Assembly (NCBI GenBank): GCA_023139045.1
Contig: JAGLOJ010000018.1
Location: 1 to 57,699 of the forward strand
From: Candidatus Sabulitectum sp.
GTDB taxonomy: Bacteria; Fermentibacterota; Fermentibacteria; Fermentibacterales; JCC-6
Direction: 5' to 3'
Length of the DNA stretch: 57,699 nucleotides
Every line of letters starts with the position of its first letter. Positions within the stretch are counted from its first letter, which is position 1. The notes under the pieces were generated by a model. The model did not search any database. It saw only the letters and a list, made by a program, of their open reading frames with translations, and was not told where the DNA came from. Position numbers and translations under genes: made by a program. This document shows positions 34,679 through 44,686 of this stretch, piece by piece.

Positions 34679-34684
34679 ACTGTG

Positions 34685-35167
34685 TTAATTCTCTCTGCAA
34701 ACCAGATGGTAGCCAAACTGGGTCTCGACGATTCCGGAAATTCCACCAACAGGCAGACCGAATGCAGCCTCCTCGAAAGCGGGAACCATAGCTCCGCGAC
34801 CGAATTCACCGAGCATTCCACCATCAGCACTGGAAGGACAATCAGAGTAATCAACTGCAGCCTGCGTAAAGTCAAGCTCTTCAGACTGAATTCTGCTCTG
34901 TATATTTTCGGTCAGGGCAAGAGCCTCGTCCTGAGTGCGATTGAAAGGACCATCCACAGCACAACCATCGTAACAAATAAGAATATGCCTTGCTGTAACT
35001 GAGGTCGGTGCTGCGGTTTCCACCTGAACATCCTCCACTGGCTCTGTGTCTGTTGTTTCCACTGTTTCTGTCTCAATATCTTCCGCTGTTACATCGGCGG
35101 CAGGTTCTTCCTGGCCGCATGCAAACATCAGAAGCACTACAGGTATGATGTACAAAAGTTTTTTCAC
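34685..35167 (-). CDS. Parvulin-type peptidyl-prolyl isomerase lipoprotein
   Basis: Predicted periplasmic folding catalyst of 160 residues. The signal peptide ends in a MFAC lipobox (Cys17), followed by an acidic Thr/Glu linker (18-55) and a parvulin domain (57-160) with ARHILI, YSDCPSSADGGMLGEFGRGAMVPAFEEAAFGL split across strands, and a closing FGYHLV. It starts at GTG behind AAGGAG and heads the rluD-truA-SPOR operon. Confidence 0.92.
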   Translation of the reverse strand: MKKLLYIIPVVLLMFACGQEEPAADVTAEDIETETVETTDTEPVEDVQVETAAPTSVTARHILICYDGCAVDGPFNRTQDEALALTENIQSRIQSEELDFTQAAVDYSDCPSSADGGMLGEFGRGAMVPAFEEAAFGLPVGGISGIVETQFGYHLVCREN

Positions 35168-35270
35168 AACTTTTCTCCTTGTTTGAGGAATAGGGTTTCA
35201 GGGATGGAATATAGCCTCTTTTTACAGAGTTGACACCGATAGAGGTCGCAACCGATAGTATGGCTGTGTA

Positions 35271-35299
35271 TTGAGATGCCTGTTGTATTGTTTTATATA
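35271..35299 (+). promoter_or_regulatory. Predicted promoter of the aminotransferase gene
   Basis: TTGAGA (35271-35276), 17-bp spacer, TATATA (35294-35299), 26 bp before the start codon. An alternative TTGACA at 35230 has a less favourable spacing. Confidence 0.6.
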
Positions 35300-35325
35300 A
35301 AAAGTAACCAGAAAGGGGGTCCAGA

Positions 35326-36531
35326 TTGGACCGAACTTCCTACTTCAGCGATCGTGCGAATGGTATGCAGCGCTCTGTGATCAGGGAGCTTCTCAAGCTC
35401 ACGCACAATCCGGATATAATCTCCTTTGCCGGCGGTCTTCCTGCTCCTCAAACATTTCCAGTGGAATATGTGAAGAGGGCAACTGCAAAAGTTCTTGAGG
35501 AAGAGCACGTAAAAGCTCTTCAGTACGGTGCTACAGAGGGTGACCCCAGGCTTCGGAAAAAGCTGGCAGAGATCATGAAGAGAGATGGTATTGACGCTGA
35601 TCCTGATCAGATTCTGGTAACTACCGCAAGTCAGCAGGGTCTCGAAATCATGGCCAAGATCTTTTTCAACCCCGGAGATACATGCATTGTTGGACTCCCC
35701 ACTTATCTTGGCGGGCTTCAGTCTATAAAGAGCTATGGCGGAGTGCCCGTGGGAGTTGAGCTGGATGAACACGGCATGATTCCAGAGAAACTCGTGGAAA
35801 TGCTGGACAAACTTGAAGCAGAGGGCAGAAGGCCCAGGCTGATATATTTAATTCCTGATTTTCAGAATCCAGCAGGAGTTACAATTCCGCTTGAGCGTAG
35901 AAAAGAGATAGTAAAGATCGCCAGGGACAGGGATTACATCATCGTTGAGGATACCCCCTACCGCCAGATCAGGTTTGAGGGCGAGCATCAACAAACATTC
36001 CAGAGCCTGGCTCCGGAGAGAGTTCTCAGCCTTTACACCTTCTCCAAGATCATGCTTCCCGGTTTCCGTCTTGGCTGGGCCTACGGACCGGAGTGGCTTA
36101 TTAACAAATTCATCATGGCCAAACAGTCAATGGACTTGTGTACCCCTCCGTTTAATCAGGCTGTAACTTACCACATGCTGGAAGAGGGCGCTCTGGAAGC
36201 CGGACTTAAGATCATCATCAAGCTCTATCACAGCAGATGTAATGTTATGCTTGAAGAGCTCGAAAAGAACCTGGGTGATCTAGAAGGAGTTTCCTGGACA
36301 AAGCCCGAAGGTGGACTCTTCCTCTGGCTCACACTGCCTGAAGGCATGGATACCGATGAGCTTTTCAAGAAAGCTATCGAAAAGAATGTGGCCTATGTGC
36401 CGGGAAGTGCTTTCTTCCCGAAGAACGAAGACCACCGCTCCATGCGCCTTAACTTCAGCTACAGCAATGAGGAAAAGATCAGAGAAGGTTGCAGAAGACT
36501 GGGAAAACTCATAAAAGAGTACAAGCCTTAA
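35326..36531 (+). CDS. PLP-dependent class I/II aminotransferase (LysN/MocR-like)
   Basis: Predicted cytoplasmic aminotransferase of 401 residues, fold type I. PLP Lys241 lies in the TFSKIMLPGFRLGW motif (238-251); ISFAGGLPAP, YGATEGDPRLR, PDFQNPAG and the C-terminal MRLNFSY complete the set of the 2-aminoadipate/aromatic aminotransferase group. Exact amino donor is unknown. The start is TTG with AAAGGGGG upstream. It stands alone with its own promoter and terminator. Confidence 0.92.
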   Translation: MDRTSYFSDRANGMQRSVIRELLKLTHNPDIISFAGGLPAPQTFPVEYVKRATAKVLEEEHVKALQYGATEGDPRLRKKLAEIMKRDGIDADPDQILVTTASQQGLEIMAKIFFNPGDTCIVGLPTYLGGLQSIKSYGGVPVGVELDEHGMIPEKLVEMLDKLEAEGRRPRLIYLIPDFQNPAGVTIPLERRKEIVKIARDRDYIIVEDTPYRQIRFEGEHQQTFQSLAPERVLSLYTFSKIMLPGFRLGWAYGPEWLINKFIMAKQSMDLCTPPFNQAVTYHMLEEGALEAGLKIIIKLYHSRCNVMLEELEKNLGDLEGVSWTKPEGGLFLWLTLPEGMDTDELFKKAIEKNVAYVPGSAFFPKNEDHRSMRLNFSYSNEEKIREGCRRLGKLIKEYKP

Positions 36532-36541
36532 ATCTTCACAG

Positions 36542-36578
36542 GAAGCGAGGGCACCGTTCAGTGCCCTCGCTTCTCCTT
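36542..36578 (+). terminator. Intrinsic terminator of the aminotransferase gene
   Basis: Perfect 13-bp stem, GAAGCGAGGGCAC (36542-36554) and GTGCCCTCGCTTC (36561-36573), with six-base loop and TCCTTTAT tail. Confidence 0.92.
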
Positions 36579-36625
36579 TATACGGTTTTCCAGTACGGTT
36601 TAAAAAGATTTCTGACTCACCGAGT

Positions 36626-39373
36626 TTACTCGCTGTCCAGAACCTTTCGCACCATGGCAGTCAGATCTGCCAGTGCAAACGGTTTCTGTATGAAGTGTAC
36701 ACCTTCGTCCAGTAACCCCCTGTGAGCGATTACACCTGAAGTGTAACCGGACATGAAAAGACACTTGAGCCCTGGACTGGTAACCAGAAGTTTATCAGTC
36801 AGAGCCTTTCCATCCATTTCAGGCAATACAACATCTGTAATAAGCAGATCAATCCGGGAGGAAAAGTCCTTGACTATGTGGAGGGCCTCGTCAGGCGTGG
36901 AAGCGGTCAGTACAGTGTAGCCCATACCTTCCAGCATCATTCTGATTATTTTGAGAAGGGCCAGCTCATCCTCAACCACTAAAATTGTTTCGTCCCCCCG
37001 CCTGGCCGCTTCAGCCGAATCAGCGTTCTTACCATGCTCTTCATCTGCTCCGGTATACCGTGGCAGGTAAATTTTAAAGGACGTTCCCTGCCCCGGCTCG
37101 CTGTAAACGTTGATGAACCCATTGTTCTGCTTGATAATACCATATACTGTAGCCAGCCCCATACCAGTTCCATTTCCAATTTCCTTAGTGGTAAAGAATG
37201 GCTCAAATATGTTCTCCATGATTTCTTTACTAATACCGCAACCATCGTCACTTACCGTCAGAAGTACAAACTCACCGGGTATGAACCATGTATTCTCAGA
37301 GCAGTAAGTCTTACTTATTGTCACATTCCTTGTCTCAATAACGATTTTGCCCGAACCACTAATAGAATCTCTGGCATTGATACACAAGTTGGCAATAATC
37401 TGATCAGTTTGCGACGGGTCTACCTTCACCGACCACAAACTATCTCCCGGTTTCCATAATATTTCTATGTTTTCACCGATAAGCCGGTGGAGCATATTCA
37501 ACATCCCCGCCAGTGTTGCATTCAGATCCAGAATCTCAGTACTGAAAGGCTGCTTGCGGGCAAAGGCCAGCAGTTGTCTGGTCACCCCCACAGAACGTTC
37601 TGCAGCCTTGCGTATTTCCATTAAATTGGCATACAGTGGAAGTGAAGGATCCATATCCTCCATGGATATTTCAAGGTAACCAAGGATTACTCCCAGCATA
37701 TTGTTGTAATCGTGGGCTACCCCCCCGGCAAGCCGTCCGATGGATTCCATCTTCTGCATCTGTCGAGATTGTTCCTGCAGGCTGATCTCTATGGTAATGT
37801 CACGCTTAACAGCCACAAAGTTTATAATATCACCGGATGTATCAAGTACAGGAGATATACTAGCCTCCTCTGTATACAGCATTCCGTCCTTCTTTTTGTT
37901 TACTAATCGACCGGTCCAGGTTTTGCCGCTCTTGAGTGTCTCCCACATCTCCCTGTAAAACGCATCACTCTGTTTACCGCTGCTCAGAAAGCTGGGATTT
38001 CTGCCAATAGCCTCCTCACATGTGTAACCGGTAGCCTGCAGAAAGACCGGATTTACATATTGAATAGTTCCATCCACATCGGTGATAATAACAACCTCAG
38101 CCGCCTGTTCCATTGCAGATATCAACCGTTCGTGTTCTGCCTGCTGCTTTCTTTCATCGGTAACATCAATTGCATAGTGCAGATAGGTTTCTTCATCCAG
38201 GGCTACCCAGTGCATGTTCCATATCTTCCCGCCAAACTCTATTCCCGGATTGCTTGCACTGCCTGTATCGGCAAGACACTTGTCAGCCTGACAGAAGAAG
38301 CAGCATGTCCCGGGCAGTGGGGATCCGCTTTCCCTGTAGTGCTGTTTTTCTTCTTCTGAAACAAACTCGCAGCCGGCGAATGTTTCCCAGCATATTTCCC
38401 CGGGGAATGCACCATACTCCATGGCGGTACGGTTGGATGAGATGATAACTCTGTCTTTGCCGATAAGCATGGCAGGGTGGGGAAGACTGTCCAGCAGCAT
38501 CTCTCTGTGCATCATCTGTTCTGCCAGTTTTGCCTCTGACTGCTTGCGGTCAGTTATGTCTCTCCGTATTTCAAGCACAGCAACGATCTCCGTTGAACTC
38601 CTCAAGGGAACGGAAATCACATCGTAGATCTTGTTCTTCTTTGCGCAGATCCACTCCCAATGCACTTTTTTGCCCGTGTATGAGTTCTTTTTCCCGCAGA
38701 AAGAGCACGATTCATCAAGTCCGTTAAAATACTCGTAGCACTTTCTTCCCTCAAAGGTACCGAATTCTTCTATAAGAACCGAGTTCGCATATTTCATGTT
38801 GTAGTTCTCATCAATAATGGAAACACCGTCGGTCATGGCTTCAACAATGGTGCGGAATTTCTCCTCACTTTTTTTCAGAGCTTCACGCTCTTTTTCCAGC
38901 TCAACTATCTTTTTGTCGAGTTTTCTACCCACAGAACGCCGGTACATACTGTTAAGCACATGGTTGTTTATGGGCAACTTCGGTGAAATCTGCGATGTGA
39001 CGGTCACGGGTTCTGCCAGAACCTCACCGATTGCGCGAAGTATATCCTGGGGGATGGCTGGTTTGAGAATAAATCGGGAAGCTCCAAGAGCCATTGCCAG
39101 CTCTTTGTCTTTCCGTTCTGTATAGGTGGCTGTGTAAAACACAAAAGGAATATCTCTGAGCGCAGGATCAGCTTTTATTTTACGGCACAATTCAAAACCG
39201 TCCATCTCCGGCATCATAATATCGGAAACAATGATATCGGGAGGGTCTTTTTTTGCCAGCAGCAGAGCCTCAAGACCATTCACAGCACTTGAAACCTCGT
39301 ACCCGCCGCTTGCAAGAACCCGTTCCAGCATCACCCGGGAATCTTCGGTATCTTCAGCAATCAGTACTTTCAT
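36626..39373 (-). CDS. Hybrid histidine kinase with N- and C-terminal receivers
   Basis: Cytoplasmic hybrid kinase of 915 residues. In order: receiver (1-125, Asp51), a coiled helix, PAS domains including two with CxxC pairs (SFCGKK and CFFCQADKC near 225 and 345), a third PAS (about 420-530), HisKA with His554 (AHDYNN), HATPase with DDGCG and GTGMGLA, and a receiver (about 795-912, Asp847). The cysteine-rich PAS domains could bind metal or a redox cofactor. It overlaps the single-domain regulator by 4 bp and forms one operon with it and the PhnD-like kinase. Confidence 0.93.
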   Translation of the reverse strand: MKVLIAEDTEDSRVMLERVLASGGYEVSSAVNGLEALLLAKKDPPDIIVSDIMMPEMDGFELCRKIKADPALRDIPFVFYTATYTERKDKELAMALGASRFILKPAIPQDILRAIGEVLAEPVTVTSQISPKLPINNHVLNSMYRRSVGRKLDKKIVELEKEREALKKSEEKFRTIVEAMTDGVSIIDENYNMKYANSVLIEEFGTFEGRKCYEYFNGLDESCSFCGKKNSYTGKKVHWEWICAKKNKIYDVISVPLRSSTEIVAVLEIRRDITDRKQSEAKLAEQMMHREMLLDSLPHPAMLIGKDRVIISSNRTAMEYGAFPGEICWETFAGCEFVSEEEKQHYRESGSPLPGTCCFFCQADKCLADTGSASNPGIEFGGKIWNMHWVALDEETYLHYAIDVTDERKQQAEHERLISAMEQAAEVVIITDVDGTIQYVNPVFLQATGYTCEEAIGRNPSFLSSGKQSDAFYREMWETLKSGKTWTGRLVNKKKDGMLYTEEASISPVLDTSGDIINFVAVKRDITIEISLQEQSRQMQKMESIGRLAGGVAHDYNNMLGVILGYLEISMEDMDPSLPLYANLMEIRKAAERSVGVTRQLLAFARKQPFSTEILDLNATLAGMLNMLHRLIGENIEILWKPGDSLWSVKVDPSQTDQIIANLCINARDSISGSGKIVIETRNVTISKTYCSENTWFIPGEFVLLTVSDDGCGISKEIMENIFEPFFTTKEIGNGTGMGLATVYGIIKQNNGFINVYSEPGQGTSFKIYLPRYTGADEEHGKNADSAEAARRGDETILVVEDELALLKIIRMMLEGMGYTVLTASTPDEALHIVKDFSSRIDLLITDVVLPEMDGKALTDKLLVTSPGLKCLFMSGYTSGVIAHRGLLDEGVHFIQKPFALADLTAMVRKVLDSE

Positions 39374-39759
39374 GAATATTCCTCAATCACTTTTCTGATC
39401 TGGCTGATAACCGTCATGGGGTTGATGGGTTTCTCTATGTAACCGTTGCAACCCAGAGCCATCAGTCTTTCCCTGTCTCCTGCCATTGCGTAGGAGGTCA
39501 TTGCGATAACGCATACCCTGCCGGCACTTGTATCCAGGGCCCGTATTTTTTTCAGCACTTCCGTACCTTCGATATCGGGCAGCTGTATATCAAGCAGGAT
39601 AAAATCCGGGTTTTCCTCTTGGGCCATCCGCAGCCCTTTCATACCCGTATCTGCCCAGATGATCTTGAACCCGTTCATGTGCAGAAGTTTGGTTATCAAT
39701 ACCATGTTGTCTTCGTTGTCTTCTATGACCAGTGCTGTGAGCTTCTTTTCATCATCCAT
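39370..39759 (-). CDS. Single-domain response regulator
   Basis: Receiver-only protein of 129 residues with phospho-acceptor Asp57, acidic pair Glu13-Asp14 and the KP motif (IEKPI). There is no DNA-binding output. I chose ATG 39759 because GGAGG lies six bases upstream. It lies between two histidine kinases (8-bp and 4-bp overlaps), so it probably shuttles phosphate in a relay, as DivK-type regulators do. Confidence 0.93.
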   Translation of the reverse strand: MDDEKKLTALVIEDNEDNMVLITKLLHMNGFKIIWADTGMKGLRMAQEENPDFILLDIQLPDIEGTEVLKKIRALDTSAGRVCVIAMTSYAMAGDRERLMALGCNGYIEKPINPMTVISQIRKVIEEYS

Positions 39760-42187
39760 TTTTTTCCTCCGATAGATAATCGGTAACATCAAGAGGTATT
39801 TTCATTCCAAATGTGCTTCCTTCGTCAACGGTACTCTCAACAGAGAGACTGCCGTGCAGCAGATCCTCGGCAATCTTCTTCGTCAGATACAGCCCGAGCC
39901 CTGTGCCGCCTGCTTTGACCCGCAGATGTGTATCAAGTCGTTCGAATGGTTCAAAGAGCTTACTCATATCATCTTCAAAAATACCGATACCGGTGTCTTT
40001 CACCAGAAATTCCACCATATCACCTGTTACTGCAACAGAGAAATCAACCTTCCCATGTTCGGTATACTTCACCGCATTACTCAGGAGGTTAAGAAGGCAC
40101 TGCAGCAATCGTTTCCGGTCTGTATTCATCTCGGGCCAGGTATCCCCCGCCAGTTCAAGTGAGAGGTTTTTGGCATCTACCTGCGGGCGGATGGTCTCTA
40201 CTGCTTCATCCACAACATCTTTAAGCATGAAATGCTCGTAGAAGACATCAATGCGGCCAGCCTCGATCTTTGAAATATCAATCACATCACTGATCAGTTC
40301 AAGCAGATGATTCCCGGAACGGTAAATACGATTCAGACTGTCATTCTGCTCACTGTTCAGCTCACCTGACAGACCCTGCAGCAGCAGCCCGCTGAAGCCG
40401 ATAATGGAGTTCAGCGGTGTGCGCAACTCGTGTGACATCGATGCAATGAACATTGATTTGAGTTTGTCCAGCTCCTGCAGGTGCAGATTGGCCTCTTCCA
40501 GGTCGGCGGTACGCTCTGCGACCATCTTTTCCAGACGGTCATGGGCCTGCTGCAGCGTATTCTCCGCCTCTTTAAGGCTGGTGATGTCTATAAAGGATTC
40601 CAGAAGACACTTCTTTCCGTCAAGAACGATTTGAACAACAGTTTTCAATATTGGAATCTCTCCGCAGTGAGCTGTAAGCAGCACTCTCTCGGAGTGATCA
40701 ACAGTCTGCCCCAGGTCAAGAATCGGACAGTACCCCTCTGCAGCCGGGCAGATAAATTCGTGGCATATTTTTCCTGTAATCTTATCCCTGTGCAACCCTA
40801 TCATTTCCGTTGCCGCCGGATTCACATCACGAACGATACGGGTATCTGCTTCAACCACCATAACAGCCGTGGGAAGAGAATCAATAATTGTCTGTATAAG
40901 AGACTGTGAGCGCGCTCGCTCTTTCTCGGTCCGGATCGACTGCTCAAGTTCTGATTTCAGCCGGGCGGATCGAATGGTGAAGAGAATGATAATTGAGATC
41001 AGTAAAAACAAACCAAGAAGCCAGAATCTGTACTTATTGAGAACTTCCCTGAGGGTTACTTTTCCGTAGTCTTCATAGGGGGACAGGCGAAGAGCCATGA
41101 GGAGTTCCCGCACAGGCTGGTAGTTCTGGGGAATGGTCCATCCGGCGCAGATAGCATCCTTTGCGGCCTGACTGTTTGCAGGCATTCCAATAAGGGCGAT
41201 GGCGACCTGTTCAGCCAGCTGGTTGGTGGTGGCTGGACACTTGGCAAAAGGCCACTCCGGGTAGTGACGTGTTGAGTGCAGGTAGCGAACTTCATCGTTG
41301 CAGTCATGGTGAAATGTCAGCACCTTGATGCTGTCAAGCTGAATTTTTCCCTCAAGAGCCATTCGTTCAAGTATGTGGCTTCTAACAGTTCCGGCATCAA
41401 CATCTTCTGCCAGTACCGCGTAAACCACCGCATCATGGGTTCCCCCGAAACTTAGTTCAGCGAAGTCACGATGGGGGTCAATTCCATACTGCTGCAACTC
41501 GCGCCACACCATATGCCAGCCGCCAAGAGACTGCTCATCAACAGCCATGAATGTTTTGTTCTTCAGGTCTTCAACATCCTGTATGTCATCACGGTCTGCC
41601 CTGCAGAAAAGAACACCGGCGAAAACCTTGTGCGCTATGCCGTTTACCTGCAGATTGTTAAGAGTGGCTATTCGCATCACTCCATACCGTACTTCCAGGT
41701 TTACATAGAAGGAGGAATTTGCCAGTACAAAATCAATTTCACCGTACTCTACCGCTCTGTGTACTTCATCAAACCCCAGTGGAACTATAGAGAATGTGTA
41801 TCCGGGCAAACTGCCGGTAAGATAGTCTGCTGTGGCTCCCCACTGCTGAAGACACTGGGCACTTCCCCGCAGTGCCAGCACTCCGATGCAGATATGTTCA
41901 TCCACATCTTCATCCACAACGGTTGCCGGATCAACTGTGGAAGCTGCCTCCTCAACCACAGGAAGGGTTTCATCAATTGCCGAAGCACTTCCGCTGCAGA
42001 TGATTGACAACATACACACACTTGAAAACAGACCAGAGAGAAAAAACCTTGCTGTTGAGCGGAGGAAACGCAAAACACATCCGGTATCCTCTTCAGACAC
42101 CGTTACTCTGTAACACTCCTCTGAGTTTGATTGCGGAAGCTTTAGATAATCAGAAAAACGGCTCTGCTCAATACAAGCAATGTGCAT
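39752..42187 (-). CDS. Sensor histidine kinase with periplasmic PhnD-like domain
   Basis: Membrane kinase of up to 811 residues. A signal peptide-like helix (about 50-68) precedes a periplasmic substrate-binding domain of the PhnD/TtrS type (about 95-360; YGEIDFVLANSSFY, TFMAVDEQSLGGW), one transmembrane helix (about 388-406), a PAS domain, a coiled coil, HisKA with His586 (SHELRTPLNS), and HATPase with DTGIG and GGTGLGL. It senses a small ligand; TtrS relatives detect tetrathionate, but the ligand here is unknown. The first 45 residues look spurious, so the true start is probably near 42070-42100. Confidence 0.9.
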   Translation of the reverse strand: MHIACIEQSRFSDYLKLPQSNSEECYRVTVSEEDTGCVLRFLRSTARFFLSGLFSSVCMLSIICSGSASAIDETLPVVEEAASTVDPATVVDEDVDEHICIGVLALRGSAQCLQQWGATADYLTGSLPGYTFSIVPLGFDEVHRAVEYGEIDFVLANSSFYVNLEVRYGVMRIATLNNLQVNGIAHKVFAGVLFCRADRDDIQDVEDLKNKTFMAVDEQSLGGWHMVWRELQQYGIDPHRDFAELSFGGTHDAVVYAVLAEDVDAGTVRSHILERMALEGKIQLDSIKVLTFHHDCNDEVRYLHSTRHYPEWPFAKCPATTNQLAEQVAIALIGMPANSQAAKDAICAGWTIPQNYQPVRELLMALRLSPYEDYGKVTLREVLNKYRFWLLGLFLLISIIILFTIRSARLKSELEQSIRTEKERARSQSLIQTIIDSLPTAVMVVEADTRIVRDVNPAATEMIGLHRDKITGKICHEFICPAAEGYCPILDLGQTVDHSERVLLTAHCGEIPILKTVVQIVLDGKKCLLESFIDITSLKEAENTLQQAHDRLEKMVAERTADLEEANLHLQELDKLKSMFIASMSHELRTPLNSIIGFSGLLLQGLSGELNSEQNDSLNRIYRSGNHLLELISDVIDISKIEAGRIDVFYEHFMLKDVVDEAVETIRPQVDAKNLSLELAGDTWPEMNTDRKRLLQCLLNLLSNAVKYTEHGKVDFSVAVTGDMVEFLVKDTGIGIFEDDMSKLFEPFERLDTHLRVKAGGTGLGLYLTKKIAEDLLHGSLSVESTVDEGSTFGMKIPLDVTDYLSEEKNG

Positions 42188-42770
42188 AATCCAATCTCCC
42201 GGCTACGAGGATCCAATATGCTCTTTTCACCTGGTGACTCTGTTTAATCTTGGCCTTTATCAGGCAATCACCACAACAATGATATATCGACATTACCGCC
42301 AAAGTCAATGGTGTATATCCGCACATGCGCTGTATTATATGTGTATTTCGTCACCTATATTTAAACAATTATAGCCTTATAATATGATTTTTCTCGCATG
42401 TTTACAGAATCATTCATCACCTTGTGATGACATCGGGCAAACTGAAGCATCTGGAAAACTTCCAGGCATCGCAGAGAATTGCGATACTTTGTGTACAAAG
42501 CCCTGAATCGCTTTAATCACAGAAGAAGGGGCGTGTGAAATGACAGGCAAGACAAGCATTTTAAGTGTTCTTTAAATTTTCGATACCCCCAAACAAGCTT
42601 GAGTCGCAATTATATTTCCTGACAGACTCACGGGTAAACCCACAGCGGGTTTCCATGAGCCAAGTTGTTGACAGGTAAGCAAAGGATTGTGAGACCTTTT
42701 CAATTTTGAATGGCGCTTATATGTTCCAGTATGGAATTTGAAAATACATAACCAACGAGTGGGGTAATTA
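42188..42770. other. 583-bp intergenic region rich in inverted repeats
   Basis: Divergent gap between the PhnD-like kinase and the dihydroorotate-dehydrogenase-like gene. No protein-like frame is visible. The first 200 bp are AT-rich and may hold promoters. From 42414 there are five short perfect inverted repeats: TCATCAC/GTGATGA, CTGGAA/TTCCAG, ATCGCA/TGCGAT, TTTGT/ACAAA and AAACCC/GGGTTT. They could be operator sites or the stems of an untranslated RNA. Confidence 0.5.
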
Positions 42771-43745
42771 ATGAACCTTTCCACAGTATATATGAGTATG
42801 AAGCTGAGAAACCCCATAATAGTGGGAAGCTGCGGTCTTACAGGGACGCCGGAAAAAGTGAAAGCCTGTGCTGATGCCGGAGCCGGAGCTGTAGTGCTTA
42901 AATCCATCTTTGAAGAACAGATTGAGTCTGATCTGGGCAATTTGGCCGGTGATGGCGCCTGGTATCCGGAGGCTGTGAATTACATCAACAGTTACGGAAT
43001 GCATAATGCAGTTTCCAGCTATCTTGAATTTCTGGAGAAATCCAGAAGCGCTGTAGACATTCCAATCATTCCAAGTATTCACTGCTTCGGTAAGGGAAAC
43101 TGGATCGAATTCGCAAAAAAACTTGAAAACGCCGGTGCTTCAGCCATCGAACTGAATACTTTTATTCTTCCGTCGGATCCGCGAAGAACAGGTCGAGAGA
43201 ACGAAAACACAATTCTTGACATTGTCTCCGACATCAAATCCCAGATCAGTATTCCTATATCGGTTAAGATCGGATCTTACTTCTCCAGTGTTTCTGCATT
43301 CGCAAAGGAACTGGATGACTGCGGCGTAGACGGTATTGTGCTTTTCAACAGATTCTTCAGGATTAATTTTGACATTGAGAACCTTGAGGTGATCAATGGC
43401 TCTCTGCTTTCAACACCTGATGAAACAGAGAGTGTACTGCGCTGGGTAAGCCTGATCAGTCCGGTTACATCCTGCGATATAGCTGCCACCACTGGAATTC
43501 ACGACGGCGAGGCAGTTATCAAACATCTTCTGGCAGGTGCCAATGCCGTACAGATATGCTCCACCCTCTACAAGAACGGACTTGGCGTAATGGCAGATAT
43601 GCATGGATTCGTCGCCGACTGGATGAGAAAACACAATTACAACTGCATTGAGGACTTCCGTGAAAGGCTCAGCCAGAGAAACAGTGGAAATCCTGCTGAA
43701 TTTGAACGAGTGCAGTTCATGAAGGCATCTGTAAACTCAAAATAG
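42771..43745 (+). CDS. Dihydroorotate dehydrogenase-like flavoprotein
   Basis: Predicted FMN-binding TIM-barrel oxidoreductase of 324 residues. It begins with YMSMKLRNPIIVGSCGLT, the usual N-terminal pattern of the 'DHOD-like' subgroup, and has SVKIGSY, LFNRFF, and GANAVQICSTLYKNG phosphate-binding features. The subgroup is separate from true PyrD, and its substrate is unresolved. It is monocistronic with GGGG ahead of the ATG and a strong terminator. Confidence 0.9.
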   Translation: MNLSTVYMSMKLRNPIIVGSCGLTGTPEKVKACADAGAGAVVLKSIFEEQIESDLGNLAGDGAWYPEAVNYINSYGMHNAVSSYLEFLEKSRSAVDIPIIPSIHCFGKGNWIEFAKKLENAGASAIELNTFILPSDPRRTGRENENTILDIVSDIKSQISIPISVKIGSYFSSVSAFAKELDDCGVDGIVLFNRFFRINFDIENLEVINGSLLSTPDETESVLRWVSLISPVTSCDIAATTGIHDGEAVIKHLLAGANAVQICSTLYKNGLGVMADMHGFVADWMRKHNYNCIEDFRERLSQRNSGNPAEFERVQFMKASVNSK

Positions 43746-43753
43746 TATGGAAC

Positions 43754-43785
43754 AGCCGGGCACAGGTGTAGCCCGGCTTCTTTTT
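43754..43785 (+). terminator. Intrinsic terminator of the DHOD-like gene
   Basis: AGCCGGGC (43754-43761) and GCCCGGCT (43771-43778) with a nine-base loop, then TCTTTTT. It lies in the convergent gap with the EamA gene. Confidence 0.92.
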
Positions 43786-44629
43786 ACCTCTTCCCTGCAA
43801 TCAGATAGCTGCCTGCCCCTGCCAGCAGCAGTCCGATTATGAAGTGCAGACTCACAGTTTCACCTATAAACACAATGGCCAGAACTGTTGCTACCGCCGG
43901 TTTCAGCAGAAAGATCGTTGAGGCATTTCCGGCACCGAGTTTTCTGATTGCAGTGATAAAGGTGACATACCCCAGTCCGCTGACTCCAATCCCCAGGAAG
44001 AGAAAGGACGGCATTTCTGATTTCAGCGGTACCGGGCTCATTGGAATACCTTTTACAATCAACCATACAGCAAGTGCAGCAAGGCCGAATGCGAATGAAA
44101 TAACATTGATTGTTATGGGGTCGGCGCTTAGCGAAGCTTTCCTGCCCAGAAGAATGTACAGGGCGAAAGTGATTGATGCAAGAAGCGCATAGATCGTTCC
44201 TGTATCAACCTTCATTGTATGCATCCCGGTTACAAGCACAAGACCTGATAAACCAAGAAGAAGACCGAAGCCTTTTCTCTTCGTGTATTTCTCCCAGCCG
44301 AGAATAGCCGCGATTATTACAACGAAGACCGGATTGGAACAGAAGACAGTTGCCGCTCTGGAAGCTTCAGTGTTCTTAACTGCAAGCTGAAGAAAAGACA
44401 TGCTCATGAAAGTATTGAGAATTCCCATGAGGGCAAGAACAGATACTTTTCCGGGTGACAACTTCACTTTTCTGCGTCTTACAAGCATCACAATTCCCAG
44501 AACAGCAACACCGCAGACGAATCTCCAGAATGTAAGCACCAGAGGATCGATTGACCCCATCAGGGGTTTACTGGCCACTTCCATGGAGGCAAAAAGAAGA
44601 AGAGTAATTATAAAACTGAGAATTCCCAT
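43784..44629 (-). CDS. EamA/DMT-family transporter
   Basis: Integral membrane permease of 281 residues with about ten transmembrane helices in two EamA repeats (about 5-135 and 145-280). The substrate is unknown; relatives export amino acids or metabolites. It follows pgk-tpi by 57 bp with a hairpin in between, so expression may be reduced or independent. Confidence 0.9.
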   Translation of the reverse strand: MGILSFIITLLLFASMEVASKPLMGSIDPLVLTFWRFVCGVAVLGIVMLVRRRKVKLSPGKVSVLALMGILNTFMSMSFLQLAVKNTEASRAATVFCSNPVFVVIIAAILGWEKYTKRKGFGLLLGLSGLVLVTGMHTMKVDTGTIYALLASITFALYILLGRKASLSADPITINVISFAFGLAALAVWLIVKGIPMSPVPLKSEMPSFLFLGIGVSGLGYVTFITAIRKLGAGNASTIFLLKPAVATVLAIVFIGETVSLHFIIGLLLAGAGSYLIAGKR

Positions 44630-44641
44630 GGGTTTACTGGA

Positions 44642-44664
44642 GGGGAGCCGTATAGCGGCCCCCC
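44642..44664 (-). terminator. Hairpin between pgk-tpi and the EamA gene
   Basis: On the minus strand GGGGGGCCG pairs with CGGCTCCCC over nine positions, one a G-T, around CTATA. No U-tract follows, so it may be an attenuator or RNA-stabilising hairpin rather than a full terminator. Confidence 0.5.
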
Positions 44665-44686
44665 GTTTCCGCTCTTCTTTTATTGC

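Noticed and set aside
41471-42007. Plus-strand 178-codon frame opposite the PhnD-like domain
   Set aside because: Antisense to a clear periplasmic binding domain, no ribosome site, no recognisable fold.
42431-42510. Possible c-di-GMP (GEMM-I) riboswitch
   Set aside because: GGGCAAAC and CAAAGCCC recall the aptamer, but the interior stems and the tetraloop-receptor do not match, so it is reported only as a hairpin chain.
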